The notes below the pieces were generated by a model. The model saw nothing but the letters and a program-made list of their open reading frames with translations, did no database searches and was not told where the DNA came from. A stretch of DNA of 64,000 bases, from positions 186,001 to 250,000 of the forward strand of contig JAFGCX010000010.1 of the NCBI GenBank assembly GCA_016932415.1, read 5' to 3'. Both the position numbers and the translations under genes were made by a program. The stretch's first letter is position 1. Each line of letters starts with the position of its first letter. Below, one piece after another: positions 1 to 9,328 of the stretch. The stretch comes from Candidatus Krumholzibacteriota bacterium (lineage in GTDB: Bacteria; Krumholzibacteriota; Krumholzibacteriia; Krumholzibacteriales; Krumholzibacteriaceae).

Positions 1-786
1 CGCCTCGATCGGCTCGCTGGTTTTTTCGTCTTTCCTGGAAAGGAGTGTAAGTTCTTTCAGTTTTTCGGCCGCCCAGCTGTTACCGGGGTCTTTTTCAAGA
101 AGGTCACGTAATGCATTTTCCGCTTTTTCCCTGTTCTCGGGAGTGTAGTTTGCAAGGATCGTTCTTGCGCGCGCGAGCGCTGTCTCAGCCGAGGAAAGCG
201 ATATACGCTGATCTACCTCATCGAGTAGATTCGCTGTACTTCGGCTTGTCGGATCGCGCTGGATAGCCTGGACGAGATATTCTCTCGCTGTTTTGAGGTT
301 GCCGAGGGCAAGATGGCATCGTCCAAGGAGAATAAGGGGGTCCGGGTCATGGGGCCTGATTCCGACATAAAGGGACAGCTTCGGCAGCGCCTTGTCGTAG
401 TGCCCCGAATCCATGAACGCTTCAGACTCGATTTTCAGCCTGTTGACGAGAAGTTTTTCGACCTGGCTGAGTTTATCCCTTGCCCAGGCGGCATTCGGGT
501 CCTGTTGAAGTCCGCGCAGGATCAATTCCCTGGCATATTCAAGCTGTCCCCTTTTCTCATATATCTGCGAGAGTTGCCATATCGCTGAAGTGAAACTCGG
601 GTCATGCTGAAGAGATTGCATCAACTGCTGTTCGGCAGTCGCGTCATCTCCCCGGGCGAGGGCTTTCTGTGCTTCGACGAAGATCTTCTCCGCTTCGATC
701 CGGCCGGGATTCTGACCATACGCGCCGGGATAATAGAATATTATCAGCAAGAGCATCAGAGCGAATATTTTCCTCGATCGATTCAT
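1..786 (-). CDS. Exported tetratricopeptide-repeat protein (3' end outside window)
   Basis: Translated from the ATG at 786 on the minus strand, the frame stays open to the window edge (262 codons), so the C-terminus is missing. Residues 1-24 form a signal peptide (MNRSRK, then a leucine-rich core ending in GAYG). The rest is alpha-helical with repeated tetratricopeptide signatures such as AKIFVEAQKALARGD-like and ALGNLKTAREYLVQAI, typical of TPR solenoids that mediate protein contacts in the periplasm or at the outer membrane. A GGGAGG Shine-Dalgarno lies about 8 nt upstream of the ATG. It is divergent from the acyl-CoA dehydrogenase at 978. Specific partner and function cannot be told from the sequence. 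Confidence 0.85.
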   Translation of the reverse strand, partial: MNRSRKIFALMLLLIIFYYPGAYGQNPGRIEAEKIFVEAQKALARGDDATAEQQLMQSLQHDPSFTSAIWQLSQIYEKRGQLEYARELILRGLQQDPNAAWARDKLSQVEKLLVNRLKIESEAFMDSGHYDKALPKLSLYVGIRPHDPDPLILLGRCHLALGNLKTAREYLVQAIQRDPTSRSTANLLDEVDQRISLSSAETALARARTILANYTPENREKAENALRDLLEKDPGNSWAAEKLKELTLLSRKDEKTSEPIEA

Positions 787-851
787 CTGTTAGCCTCCCG
801 CCGGATTATCCGCAATAAACGTTCCAAATAAGGACAAAAACCAAGTATCTA

Positions 852-881
852 TTGATTTTATAGTGACTGTTCTGATAGAAT
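852..881 (+). promoter_or_regulatory. Possible sigma70 promoter for the acyl-CoA dehydrogenase operon
   Basis: TTGATT (852-857) and TAGAAT (876-881) are separated by 18 nt and lie about 95 bp upstream of the gene at 978. The -10 matches consensus 5/6, the -35 4/6. Inferred from sequence only. Confidence 0.45.
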
Positions 882-977
882 CGGCGAAAATCGCCAGGTG
901 GTGTTCCTGGTGCGATATGGTAAATATTTTACAAAGCAGAGTTAATAGCCTGATTTAAAAGGGCTTGGGAGGTAGTA

Positions 978-2129
978 ATGGATTTCGAACTGACAACGCA
1001 GCAGAAAGATATGCAGGAAGCTGCGAGAAAATTCGCCAAGGGGGAATTCACAAGGGAAATAGCCCTTAAACATGAAGAGGAACATTCGTTTCCGAGGGAG
1101 CTCTGGAAGAAGGCTGCTGAACTCGGTTTCATCGGGTTGCATTTTCCGGAGGAATGCGGAGGTCTCGGGCTTGGAGTGATCGAGAACGTCATCGTCGTCG
1201 AAGAGTTCTGCAGGAGAGATTCCGGGATCGGGACGGCAATCGCCCTTTCTGACTTTGCGTCAGAGATAATAATGCGGCATGGCTCGGAGAAACAGAAAGA
1301 GCAATATCTGCCGGCTGTGGCAGCCGGAGAGATGATATCGGCCGGAGCATTTACCGAGCCGAACCATGGAAGCGATATCACCCGCATGGATACGACGGCA
1401 GTAAAGGATGGGGACAGCTGGGTGATCAATGGCACCAAGACATTCATTACCAACGGACAGATAGCAGATTTCTATCTGACTCTCTGCCAGATAGACCAGG
1501 ATATCACTCCCTCATACAAGGGGATGGCGATCATTCTTGTCCCTAAAGACACTGGCGGACTCACGACCGAGGATGTCGGTTCAAAAATGGGTATAAAGAT
1601 GACTTCTACGGCCGAAGTCTCGTATGACGATGTGAAGGTTCCCCTGGAGAACATCATCGGTGTCGAAGGAAAAGGTTTTTATCAGGTCCTGGAATTCTTC
1701 GACGAGAGCCGCGTCGAGATCGCGGCGACCGCTCTCGGTATAGCCGCCGGGGCTTTCGACAGGGCCCTTGCTTATACTATGGAAAGGGAACAGTTCGGAA
1801 AGCCGATCGCCAGATTTCAGGTAAATCAGCATAAACTGGCTGATATGGCCACAGCCGTGGAATATGCCAGGCTGTTGACTTACAAAGCGGCATGGAACTT
1901 CGATCAGGGTAGAATTGATCCGAAACTGACTTCAATGGCCAAATATGTCGCGGCAAAGACGGCCGTATATGTCTCTGACGAGGCGATACAGCTTCTCGGA
2001 GGATACGGTTTCATGACGGAATACGAGGTGGAACGCTATTACAGGGACGCCAAGATCGCGGAGATCTATGAAGGGACCAAGGAGATCCAGAAGAATACGA
2101 TAGCAAGCCAGATCTTCAAGGAGTTTTGA
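978..2129 (+). CDS. Acyl-CoA dehydrogenase
   Basis: 383 residues, the normal length of the family. It would introduce an alpha,beta double bond into an acyl-CoA using FAD and pass electrons to electron-transfer flavoprotein (fatty-acid or amino-acid catabolism). Visible signatures: AGAFTEPNHGSD (122-133), the acyl-CoA dehydrogenase flavin/substrate signature; REQFGKPIARFQ (270-281); and QLLGGYGF...IYEGT near the C-terminus, where Glu365 is at the position of the catalytic base of short/medium-chain enzymes. Start ATG follows GGGAGG. The lipoprotein at 2168 follows after about 40 nt, so it probably heads an operon. Substrate chain length cannot be assigned. Confidence 0.93.
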   Translation: MDFELTTQQKDMQEAARKFAKGEFTREIALKHEEEHSFPRELWKKAAELGFIGLHFPEECGGLGLGVIENVIVVEEFCRRDSGIGTAIALSDFASEIIMRHGSEKQKEQYLPAVAAGEMISAGAFTEPNHGSDITRMDTTAVKDGDSWVINGTKTFITNGQIADFYLTLCQIDQDITPSYKGMAIILVPKDTGGLTTEDVGSKMGIKMTSTAEVSYDDVKVPLENIIGVEGKGFYQVLEFFDESRVEIAATALGIAAGAFDRALAYTMEREQFGKPIARFQVNQHKLADMATAVEYARLLTYKAAWNFDQGRIDPKLTSMAKYVAAKTAVYVSDEAIQLLGGYGFMTEYEVERYYRDAKIAEIYEGTKEIQKNTIASQIFKEF

Positions 2130-2167
2130 TCCCCGTCCCTCAAGCGGAGAAAAGGAGATGCCTTTCA

Positions 2168-2737
2168 ATGACTGTGAGACTAATAAATCGCGTCCCGTTA
2201 CAGGTCGCGGTGCTGATCGTCCTGGTCATGGCAACGGTATTGGCCGGGTGTTCCAGGGATGACAATGGCGGAAAAGAAAGCAGCGGGGAAGCGCAGACCC
2301 CGATGGTCAAAAGGGATCCGAATAACAAATCGGACGTCATACTGAGAAGGATTGACGGTAGTACGACACGGGTAAGCGATTACGGTGGAAAATTTCTTTT
2401 TGTGACGTTTTTTGCCACATGGAATATCGATTCCCAGAAAATGATCCCGATCATGAATAACATCCAGAAGAAATATTACAAGAATGTCGACGTTATCGGA
2501 GTATCCCTGGATTCGAAAAACCCCGGGGTGTTGAAGACCTTTCTCATCCGCAATCCGGCGACTTTCGAGATCATGGTCGATGGGGAAAGAACGGCGAATG
2601 CCTTCGGTGGAGCCAGGAATCTGCCTGTGACATATATCCTGCTTCGAGATGGCACTGTAGCCACGAAACTGGAAGGATTGTACAAGGGTAAAAAATACGA
2701 GGAAGCGATTCTGGCCCTCTACAGGCAGCATCTGTGA
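2168..2737 (+). CDS. TlpA/redoxin-like lipoprotein lacking the redox cysteines
   Basis: 189 residues from the ATG at 2168, chosen because AAGGAG lies 10 nt upstream; an upstream in-frame start at 2126 would overlap the previous gene. Residues 1-28 are a lipoprotein signal peptide ending VLAGC (Cys28). The remainder has a thioredoxin fold of the TlpA/AhpC type: VTFFATWNIDSQKM (79-92) aligns with the usual WCxxC active site, and NLPVTYILLRDG carries the cis-proline strand. Where the family has Cys-x-x-Cys there is Asn86-Ile-Asp-Ser89, so thiol-disulfide chemistry is unlikely; a structural, chaperone or sensory role is more plausible. It lies directly before a LytS-type sensor kinase, which may be meaningful. 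Confidence 0.85.
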   Translation: MTVRLINRVPLQVAVLIVLVMATVLAGCSRDDNGGKESSGEAQTPMVKRDPNNKSDVILRRIDGSTTRVSDYGGKFLFVTFFATWNIDSQKMIPIMNNIQKKYYKNVDVIGVSLDSKNPGVLKTFLIRNPATFEIMVDGERTANAFGGARNLPVTYILLRDGTVATKLEGLYKGKKYEEAILALYRQHL

Positions 2738-2763
2738 TATTTGTCTACGCGGGGATATGAGAT

Positions 2764-4080
2764 ATGCCGTTAAGTTTTTCACAAGATCAGCTCGCGATCA
2801 TAAACCTTCTATTGAGAATAGCGGTAATGGCTGGCATCACCAGCCTTCTTCTGCAATTCAGGTCTGTCGTCGAGTACCTGGCCAGAGTGAAAGTCTCCCG
2901 GGGCATAGAAGTGAAACTGGTTATATTTTTCGCTGTCATTTTCTCGATGGGAATCGTGGTCCGAAAGGTATCCAGTCAGGCGGCGATGGATCTGGCTCTT
3001 GAAGGAGCGATATTTGCCGGATTGATAGGAGGAATGCGCGTAGGTTCCGCGACCGGATTCGTTATAGGCCTGACATGTTATTTTCTTGGAGAGCCGGTAG
3101 CGCTTCCTCTATATACCCTTTCGGGTTTTTTTGCTGGAATACTCTATTCCAGACTGGGCCAGATGGGGGAGATATGGAATTATTCACTCAATCCATTCCT
3201 GATAATCTACAATTTTATGGAAAAACTGTTTAGACGCAGACTTGACAGGAATTTTCTTCCTTTTATCCTCATTATTGTACTGGCCCTCCTCAGATACAGG
3301 CTGCTCGACACCTACTATGGAAGGGGGATGCTGTACGGTTATCCGGTGAGAGACTGGTTCTTCATCACGATCGACCTGACAGTCATAGTATACACTCTCG
3401 GGATATCTTTGAAGATGGCGAACAACGCGAGGATGGAAGTGATTATCAGAGAAGAGGAGAACCAGCTCGTACACGCGAAACTCTCTACTCTGAAGAGCCA
3501 GATCAACCCGCATTTTCTTTTCAATACTCTTAATTCGATTTCCGCCCTGATCAGGACTGATGCCGGGAAGGCCAGGGAGATGACGAGGAAACTCGCGTCA
3601 ATATTCAGAAAATCGCTTGAAGACACTTCTGATACGCATTCCCTTAGCGAAGAGATAATGTTCATTGACGATTATCTCTCTATAGAGAAGATCCGGTTTG
3701 GCGAGGAAAAATTGAAGATAATCAAGGACCTCGAACCGGAAAGCATGAACTGCCATCTGCCTTCGATGCTTCTTCAGCCTGTTGTTGAGAATGCCATAAA
3801 ACACGGCATTTCCTGCGTTACCTGCGGAGGAAGACTTCAGATCTCCTCAAGATGCGTAGAGAGTGGTATCGTCGTCGAGATCACAAATGATGGTCCTGAA
3901 GTAGACCGGTTCGATCTGTCGGTACTTATGGATCAGGGAGTGGGAATGAAGAATGTCGTAGAGAGGCTTAAGATATATTCACGTGGCGAAGGAAGCCTTT
4001 CGATAACCCCCACACCCGGAGGCGGCGCTGTAGTAAGATTGTATATACCTGATACTGCAAGGAGGAGGCAGGAGGGATGA
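2764..4080 (+). CDS. LytS-type membrane sensor histidine kinase
   Basis: 438 residues. The N-terminal ~200 residues contain several hydrophobic helices resembling the 5TM-LYT sensing module (GGMRVGSATGFVIGL and similar glycine-rich segments). The kinase part belongs to the His_kinase (PF06580) class: INPHFLFNTLNSIS with His250 as phospho-acceptor, LQPVVENAIKHGI as the N box, and GVGMKNVVERL as the G box of a GHKL ATPase. It shares a 4-nt overlap (ATGA) with the LytTR regulator at 4077, so the two are translationally coupled and form one two-component system. The ligand is not evident. Confidence 0.93.
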   Translation: MPLSFSQDQLAIINLLLRIAVMAGITSLLLQFRSVVEYLARVKVSRGIEVKLVIFFAVIFSMGIVVRKVSSQAAMDLALEGAIFAGLIGGMRVGSATGFVIGLTCYFLGEPVALPLYTLSGFFAGILYSRLGQMGEIWNYSLNPFLIIYNFMEKLFRRRLDRNFLPFILIIVLALLRYRLLDTYYGRGMLYGYPVRDWFFITIDLTVIVYTLGISLKMANNARMEVIIREEENQLVHAKLSTLKSQINPHFLFNTLNSISALIRTDAGKAREMTRKLASIFRKSLEDTSDTHSLSEEIMFIDDYLSIEKIRFGEEKLKIIKDLEPESMNCHLPSMLLQPVVENAIKHGISCVTCGGRLQISSRCVESGIVVEITNDGPEVDRFDLSVLMDQGVGMKNVVERLKIYSRGEGSLSITPTPGGGAVVRLYIPDTARRRQEG

Positions 4081-4853
4081 AGATCAAAGCGCTTATAGTC
4101 GATGACGAGAAACTTGCCCGGAGCGAGATGAGGTTCCTGCTCGGCGATTATGGTGAGATCGAGGTGATCGGGGAGGCTTCCGGAGGCGGGGATGCGATAT
4201 CGATCATCAGGAAGAATCAGCCGGATATCGTCTTTCTCGACATTCAGATGCCTGAGGTGGACGGATTCCAGGTGGTCAGGACTCTAATGGAAGAAAAAAA
4301 GCTCCCCCTGGTCATCTTTACGACAGCATATGATCAGTACGCGATAAAAGCTTTCGAGATTAACGCGATCGATTACCTCCTCAAACCGATCGAGAAGGAG
4401 AGGCTCTCCGGAGCTATAGAGAGGGCAAAGGCGATATTGCCCCGCAGGGAGGAATATCTCGACAGGATAAGGAAACTGACGGAGAATATCAAGGGTGGCA
4501 CCCGTTTCCTGCCTCGCCTGGTAATAAAAAAAGATGATGGTATGATGGGGCTCGTGGAAGTGGAAAAAATCGCCATGCTGCACAATGAGGGGGGAAAAGT
4601 GACTGCATATACTGATGATGGGCGATATGAATCGAACTACAGCGATATAGACGAGATCGAAGTCCAGATAGACCCGAAGGTATTTACCAGACTTGGAGCG
4701 GAATATCTTGTGAATCCCGGGAAGATCGTCCAGATAATCCCATGGTCGGGCGGTAACTATATAATGACTATAGATGATTCAGAAAAGACAGAGGTCCGTC
4801 TTCAGAGGTCCCAGGCTCAACTTCTCAAGAATAAAATCGAAGGTATCTTTTAG
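4077..4853 (+). CDS. LytTR-family response regulator
   Basis: 258 residues. Residues 1-120 are a CheY-like receiver: acidic pair VDDE near the start, phospho-acceptor Asp55 in IVFLDIQMP, Thr-Thr in FTTAYD and Lys in YLLKP. The last ~110 residues fit a LytTR DNA-binding domain (FLPRLVIKKDDG, then the IAMLHNEGGKVTAYT strand and VRLQRSQAQLLKN). The start overlaps the end of the histidine kinase by ATGA. As in LytSR/BtsSR/YpdAB pairs it should bind direct-repeat promoter sites when phosphorylated; its targets are unknown. The dihydrolipoamide dehydrogenase gene begins 13 nt after its stop. Confidence 0.93.
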   Translation: MKIKALIVDDEKLARSEMRFLLGDYGEIEVIGEASGGGDAISIIRKNQPDIVFLDIQMPEVDGFQVVRTLMEEKKLPLVIFTTAYDQYAIKAFEINAIDYLLKPIEKERLSGAIERAKAILPRREEYLDRIRKLTENIKGGTRFLPRLVIKKDDGMMGLVEVEKIAMLHNEGGKVTAYTDDGRYESNYSDIDEIEVQIDPKVFTRLGAEYLVNPGKIVQIIPWSGGNYIMTIDDSEKTEVRLQRSQAQLLKNKIEGIF

Positions 4854-4866
4854 GAGGTCAGGCGGT

Positions 4867-6240
4867 TTGGATCAGATTTTCGATCTTCTCGTGCTCGGGG
4901 GTGGACCAGCGGGATACCCTGCCGCTATCAGGGCTTCTCAGCTGGGAGCTTCAGTATGTCTTATCGAAAAAGAGTCGATCGGCGGAGTCTGCCTCAACCG
5001 GGGATGTATACCGACGAAAACGATGCATGCTCTGGCACACCTTATAGAATCTTCCTCGGGAGGAGATGGAAAAGGCGTGGCGGGTTCAATAAAAGCCGAC
5101 GCCACGGGGCTTTTTTTACATAAGGATGATGTAGTAGAGAGCCTGGTCTCAGGAGTCGAGAAGCTTCTGTCCGGCAGAAAGATAGATGTAGTGAAAGGAT
5201 CGGGAAGGATCACCTCTCCGGGCGAGATAGAGGTGGAAGGAACCGGTACGGTAAAGGGCAGAAAGATCCTGATAGCAACTGGATCGACCGAGATAGAAAT
5301 CCCCGGCCTGGAGTTCAACGGTAAAAATATTCTCAGCAGCACCGATCTGCTCGATCTGGGAAGGATCCCGGAGAGTATGCTGGTAATCGGAGGAGGCGTC
5401 ATCGGATGCGAGTTCGCGTCGATCTTCTCCGCTTTTGGAACAAGGGTCACGGTTGTAGAGATGCTCCCTTCCCTAATTGCGACTGAAGATATCCATATAA
5501 TCAGATTCTTTCAGTCTATAATGAAGAAGAAGGGTATAACTCTGAGGCTTGGCTCGATGGTCAGGGAACTCGTATCGGATGGTGGAAAAGTGACTGCCCG
5601 GCTTGTAAGCGATGAAGAACTTTCCGCCGAGGTCGCCCTGGTCTCTGTCGGAAGATCTCCGAATATTTCCGGGATAGGGTTGGGAGCTCTGGGGATAAAG
5701 ACGGATAAAAAAGGAATTAAGGTTAATAACAGGATGGAATGCACGGCAGAGGGTTTTTACGCCGCGGGGGACGTGGCGGGAGGCTGGCTTCTCGCGCATG
5801 TCGCGACAAGAGAGGGGATAGTGGCCGCGGAAAACGCTCTTGGATCTTCCCGCGAGATCAATTTTGACTCTGTTCCATTCACCATCTATACCCTTCCGGA
5901 GATATCGCGCGTGGGCCTTACCGAAGCGGAAGCAAAAGCGCATGGTTTCGAGATAGCGGCGGGAAGATTTCCTTTTGCCGCAAACGGGAAAGCAAGGGGA
6001 TTGAGGGAAGAGGATGGTTTTGTCAAGTGGGTTGCCTCAAGGGAGGATGGCAGGTTGCTGGGGCTTCATATTATAGGTCCTCAGGCGACTGAGCTGATAT
6101 CTTTCGGGACCCTCGCGATTGAAAAAAAGATGAAAGTAGAAGATATTGCTTCGGTTATTTTCCCCCATCCGACATTGTGCGAGGCGATCGGGGAGGCGGC
6201 CGAAGCAGTCGAGGGAAAAGCAATACATCTCTTGCGGTAA
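4867..6240 (+). CDS. lpdA: Dihydrolipoamide dehydrogenase
   Basis: 457 residues from a TTG at 4867, preceded by a strong AGGAGG (4852-4857) 9 nt upstream; an upstream in-frame ATG at 4774 lies inside the regulator gene and is rejected. FAD-binding GGGPAG near residue 11, the redox-active disulfide Cys42-LNRG-Cys47, an NAD-binding GGGVIGCEFASIF segment, the second FAD motif YAAGDV and the C-terminal catalytic HPTLCEAIGEA (His434) all match dihydrolipoamide dehydrogenase, the E3 subunit that reoxidises lipoyl groups of 2-oxoacid dehydrogenases or the glycine cleavage system. No E1/E2 or lipoyl protein gene is adjacent, so it probably serves complexes encoded elsewhere. Confidence 0.93.
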   Translation: MDQIFDLLVLGGGPAGYPAAIRASQLGASVCLIEKESIGGVCLNRGCIPTKTMHALAHLIESSSGGDGKGVAGSIKADATGLFLHKDDVVESLVSGVEKLLSGRKIDVVKGSGRITSPGEIEVEGTGTVKGRKILIATGSTEIEIPGLEFNGKNILSSTDLLDLGRIPESMLVIGGGVIGCEFASIFSAFGTRVTVVEMLPSLIATEDIHIIRFFQSIMKKKGITLRLGSMVRELVSDGGKVTARLVSDEELSAEVALVSVGRSPNISGIGLGALGIKTDKKGIKVNNRMECTAEGFYAAGDVAGGWLLAHVATREGIVAAENALGSSREINFDSVPFTIYTLPEISRVGLTEAEAKAHGFEIAAGRFPFAANGKARGLREEDGFVKWVASREDGRLLGLHIIGPQATELISFGTLAIEKKMKVEDIASVIFPHPTLCEAIGEAAEAVEGKAIHLLR

Positions 6241-6339
6241 TCATTCCGTTTTATCAACAGTTCCCTGAGAATCAGATGATACGATTGATCTTGATAGTGA
6301 TATAGCTTGAAAGAAATAGGTCAGCCGGGAGGATATTTC

Positions 6340-9006
6340 ATGTTCAGGGGAAATTCAGGATATTCCATTTGCGTGATAGTACTTATTCTGTTTGTCATTG
6401 CCCCATTTTCGCCAGCCCGAAGCGGCAGATATGTGGAAAATATCCCGGGTGGGCCGGAGGTGATTTATCAACAACACGCAGAATCAGGAGTAGTATGCGT
6501 AACAGTCTCGGTTTCCGCCGGTGCCGTATTCGAGGCCCCTGACACGAGGGGAGTCACGCATCTTCTCGAGCATCTCTGTTTTGACGGGACAGAGCGGTTT
6601 ACCCGTCAGGAGATAAGCGATTGGATCGACGATGTCGGAGGTTTTCTCAACGCCTTCACGAGAAAAGAAACAACAGTATATTTTCTTCTTGTCGACCGCT
6701 CGCATCTTGAAGAAGCGTTCGAGATACTTTCACAGATGCTGCTTCATTCGGTATTTCCGTCAGATGAATTTGAAAAAGAGAAAAAAGTCGTTCTTGAGGA
6801 ATTGCGGCAGGCTAAAGACAGGCCGGGAGAACGCAGAAGCTCCATCGTAGAGAGATATCTTTACAGAGGAAGTGATCTTGCTGAACCTGTCCTTGGGTAT
6901 CCTTCGACGATAGCAGAGATCAGCCGGGATCAGGTGATAGACTATTACAGAAAATATTACAATCCTTTGAGGATGCGAATCATCGTCACCGGCGGATTCG
7001 ACAGGGTGAGCGCGCGAGGATGGATCAACGATTATTTTACGACGGGGAAGAGGGATCAAGCCTTCGTTAAGGCCGAAGCGGGAGGATCGAGGCAGCATGA
7101 AAAAGAGAAGGCAAAGGGAGAGGCCGGTCATTCAAACAACGGATATATCTCCAGTCCCAGGTGGAGTAACGAAGTCACGGTGAGACACGAAAACGGCCTG
7201 GAACCGGTGTTGGAAATCCTCGTGCCTGTTCCGGGAGTGGGCGAAAAGGGATTTGCAGCCGCGATACTTCTCGAAAAGATCCTTTCCGGCGATGATTCTC
7301 CACTTGTAAAATCACTGGAAAGATATTCCTTGCCCGAAGCGGAGGTCTATCTTGAGGTCCATAGTGATTTTTCAGCCCTCAGGTTTCAGTTCGATGCTTT
7401 GTCCACGACACGATCGCAGGTTGACGACCTGATCAGCGCGATATCTTACCTCTCTTCATGGAGGCCATCGAAGGGGATGGTCGAAGCGACAAAAGTCTCA
7501 TTTCTTGCCGCAGATGCCGCAAACAGGGAAAAATACCATTTTTATATAATGCTCGAAGGGGAAAGAATCGCTCTTTTCGGCGACACCTATCTCTCTGCCG
7601 TGTCGGAAGGAGTGAAAATTACCGATGAGGAAGATATCGTAAGGGTCCTCAAGACATATTTCGATCCGATCTGTTTCAATGCCGTATATATCGATCAGGG
7701 TCACACCACAGTTCTATCGGGAGATAGCGGCCCGAAGCCTTTGACGAGGGTCTTTGGCAACGGAGCGGTGGCAGCCTCGGAGAGAAGGACAGATTCAGAG
7801 ATCGCCGCCCTGCATATTATGGTCAGGGGAAGAAATTGCAATGAAGAAGGTTTTTACCCCGGTATTACGGTCGTCCTCAACGCCGCTCTTGAGAACTCTG
7901 TCGAGGGGAAACAGCTTTCTTCGAAGTTGAGATCGTTGGGAGGCTCCCTGAAGTGGACCGATAATCCATACGTGCCAATGGATGATTATTATCTGAACCC
8001 TTCCTGGTCATTTCTCAGGCTCGAAGCCCCTTCTGGAAATATGAATGAAGCGGCCGCACTCGTATCAGCGCACCTGCCTGGTTCGATTCTGACCGAAGAT
8101 GACCTTGAAAGCGCGAAACATATTTTGCGAAAAGAACTTGCCGTGAGGTCGGGCTCAGCTTACGCGGCATTGAGCGCCGCTGTCAAAAGATCACTTTTTG
8201 GTGATCATCCATATTCCCGGTCTGTATTTCCAGACCCTGCGGACCTCGAGCGGACATCTCTTGAACAGCTCAACAGATTCAGAGAAAAGAGTATCTGCGG
8301 ATCGAACCTGATAGTGACCCTGGTCTCTCCTTCAGAACCTGCTGAGGTCCTGGATAGCCTTGAATACCTTTTTTCCAGCATGCCAGCGGGCAAAGTATCT
8401 CCCTGCCCCGCAGTCGAATGGCCGGTAGTGGCGGGGACGCGGGATGAAAAGAGCGAGAAATCAGGATTGTATATCGGGGCGGGGTGGAGGCTGGACGACC
8501 CATCGATACGTGAAAAGGCCGCCGCAACGGTCGCCGCTGAGATCCTCAGCAGGAGGATGCAACTGCAGATACGCGAAACATTGGGCCTGGCTTATTCGAC
8601 CGGAGCATCGGTAAAATATCTCGAGAACGCCATCCAGGTAACCGCCTCTGTCGCGACGGGGATAGAAAACCTTGAAAAGGCTACTGACGCGTTGAAGAAA
8701 GAAATAACAGGTCTTTTTGAAGACAAGGCTTCGTCTGAGGAGATAGCGATAGCGAGAAACAGGATCATATCGCGGCTTGCCAGGCGCACGCTCTCTAGCA
8801 TCGATCAGGCTTTTTCAATGGCATCCGATATATTTTTATGGGATGGCACCAGTAAAAGCCTCCTTTTAGAGGAGGTCACGGACGAGGATGTCCATTCCAC
8901 GGTGGGCACTCATTTTTCCATTGACAGAATGGTGATCGTGAGAATGATCCCCTCCGCGGAGGGCGATGTAAAAAAATCGCCTCCCGCGGGAATGATGAGA
9001 CGATAA
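6340..9006 (+). CDS. Exported M16-family zinc peptidase (two-domain)
   Basis: 888 residues from ATG 6340, preferred over the in-frame TTG at 6307 because GGGAGG lies at 6328-6333. An N-terminal signal peptide (CVIVLILFVIAPFSPARS) implies export. The first half carries the inverted zinc motif HLLEH (His74, Glu77, His78) and the distal glutamate in VVLEELRQ (Glu153/154), as in pitrilysin/insulinase and processing peptidases. The second half is a degenerate M16 repeat without HxxEH, containing LGLAYSTGAS, the Arg/Tyr-type substrate region of the C-domain. Such proteins act as periplasmic clamshell peptidases. It may be transcribed with lpdA (100-nt gap) or alone. Confidence 0.9.
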   Translation: MFRGNSGYSICVIVLILFVIAPFSPARSGRYVENIPGGPEVIYQQHAESGVVCVTVSVSAGAVFEAPDTRGVTHLLEHLCFDGTERFTRQEISDWIDDVGGFLNAFTRKETTVYFLLVDRSHLEEAFEILSQMLLHSVFPSDEFEKEKKVVLEELRQAKDRPGERRSSIVERYLYRGSDLAEPVLGYPSTIAEISRDQVIDYYRKYYNPLRMRIIVTGGFDRVSARGWINDYFTTGKRDQAFVKAEAGGSRQHEKEKAKGEAGHSNNGYISSPRWSNEVTVRHENGLEPVLEILVPVPGVGEKGFAAAILLEKILSGDDSPLVKSLERYSLPEAEVYLEVHSDFSALRFQFDALSTTRSQVDDLISAISYLSSWRPSKGMVEATKVSFLAADAANREKYHFYIMLEGERIALFGDTYLSAVSEGVKITDEEDIVRVLKTYFDPICFNAVYIDQGHTTVLSGDSGPKPLTRVFGNGAVAASERRTDSEIAALHIMVRGRNCNEEGFYPGITVVLNAALENSVEGKQLSSKLRSLGGSLKWTDNPYVPMDDYYLNPSWSFLRLEAPSGNMNEAAALVSAHLPGSILTEDDLESAKHILRKELAVRSGSAYAALSAAVKRSLFGDHPYSRSVFPDPADLERTSLEQLNRFREKSICGSNLIVTLVSPSEPAEVLDSLEYLFSSMPAGKVSPCPAVEWPVVAGTRDEKSEKSGLYIGAGWRLDDPSIREKAAATVAAEILSRRMQLQIRETLGLAYSTGASVKYLENAIQVTASVATGIENLEKATDALKKEITGLFEDKASSEEIAIARNRIISRLARRTLSSIDQAFSMASDIFLWDGTSKSLLLEEVTDEDVHSTVGTHFSIDRMVIVRMIPSAEGDVKKSPPAGMMRR

Positions 9007-9009
9007 TTA

Positions 9010-9038
9010 TTGACCAAAATCCCCATTTTATTTATATA
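9010..9038 (+). promoter_or_regulatory. Sigma70 promoter for the ferredoxin gene
   Basis: TTGACC (9010-9015), a 17-nt spacer and TATATA (9033-9038), immediately after the M16 stop codon and about 40 bp upstream of the ferredoxin start. Good match to consensus. Confidence 0.6.
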
Positions 9039-9065
9039 GGGATATGAATCGTTTTTTACAGGTAA

Positions 9066-9248
<183 letters not shown>

Positions 9249-9328
9249 GCCGGTCCATCAGGATCGATAGCTTTTTCTATTATTCAACGGCCATGGCCCG
9301 GATCCCGAACCAGTTGTTTCGTGGATGG

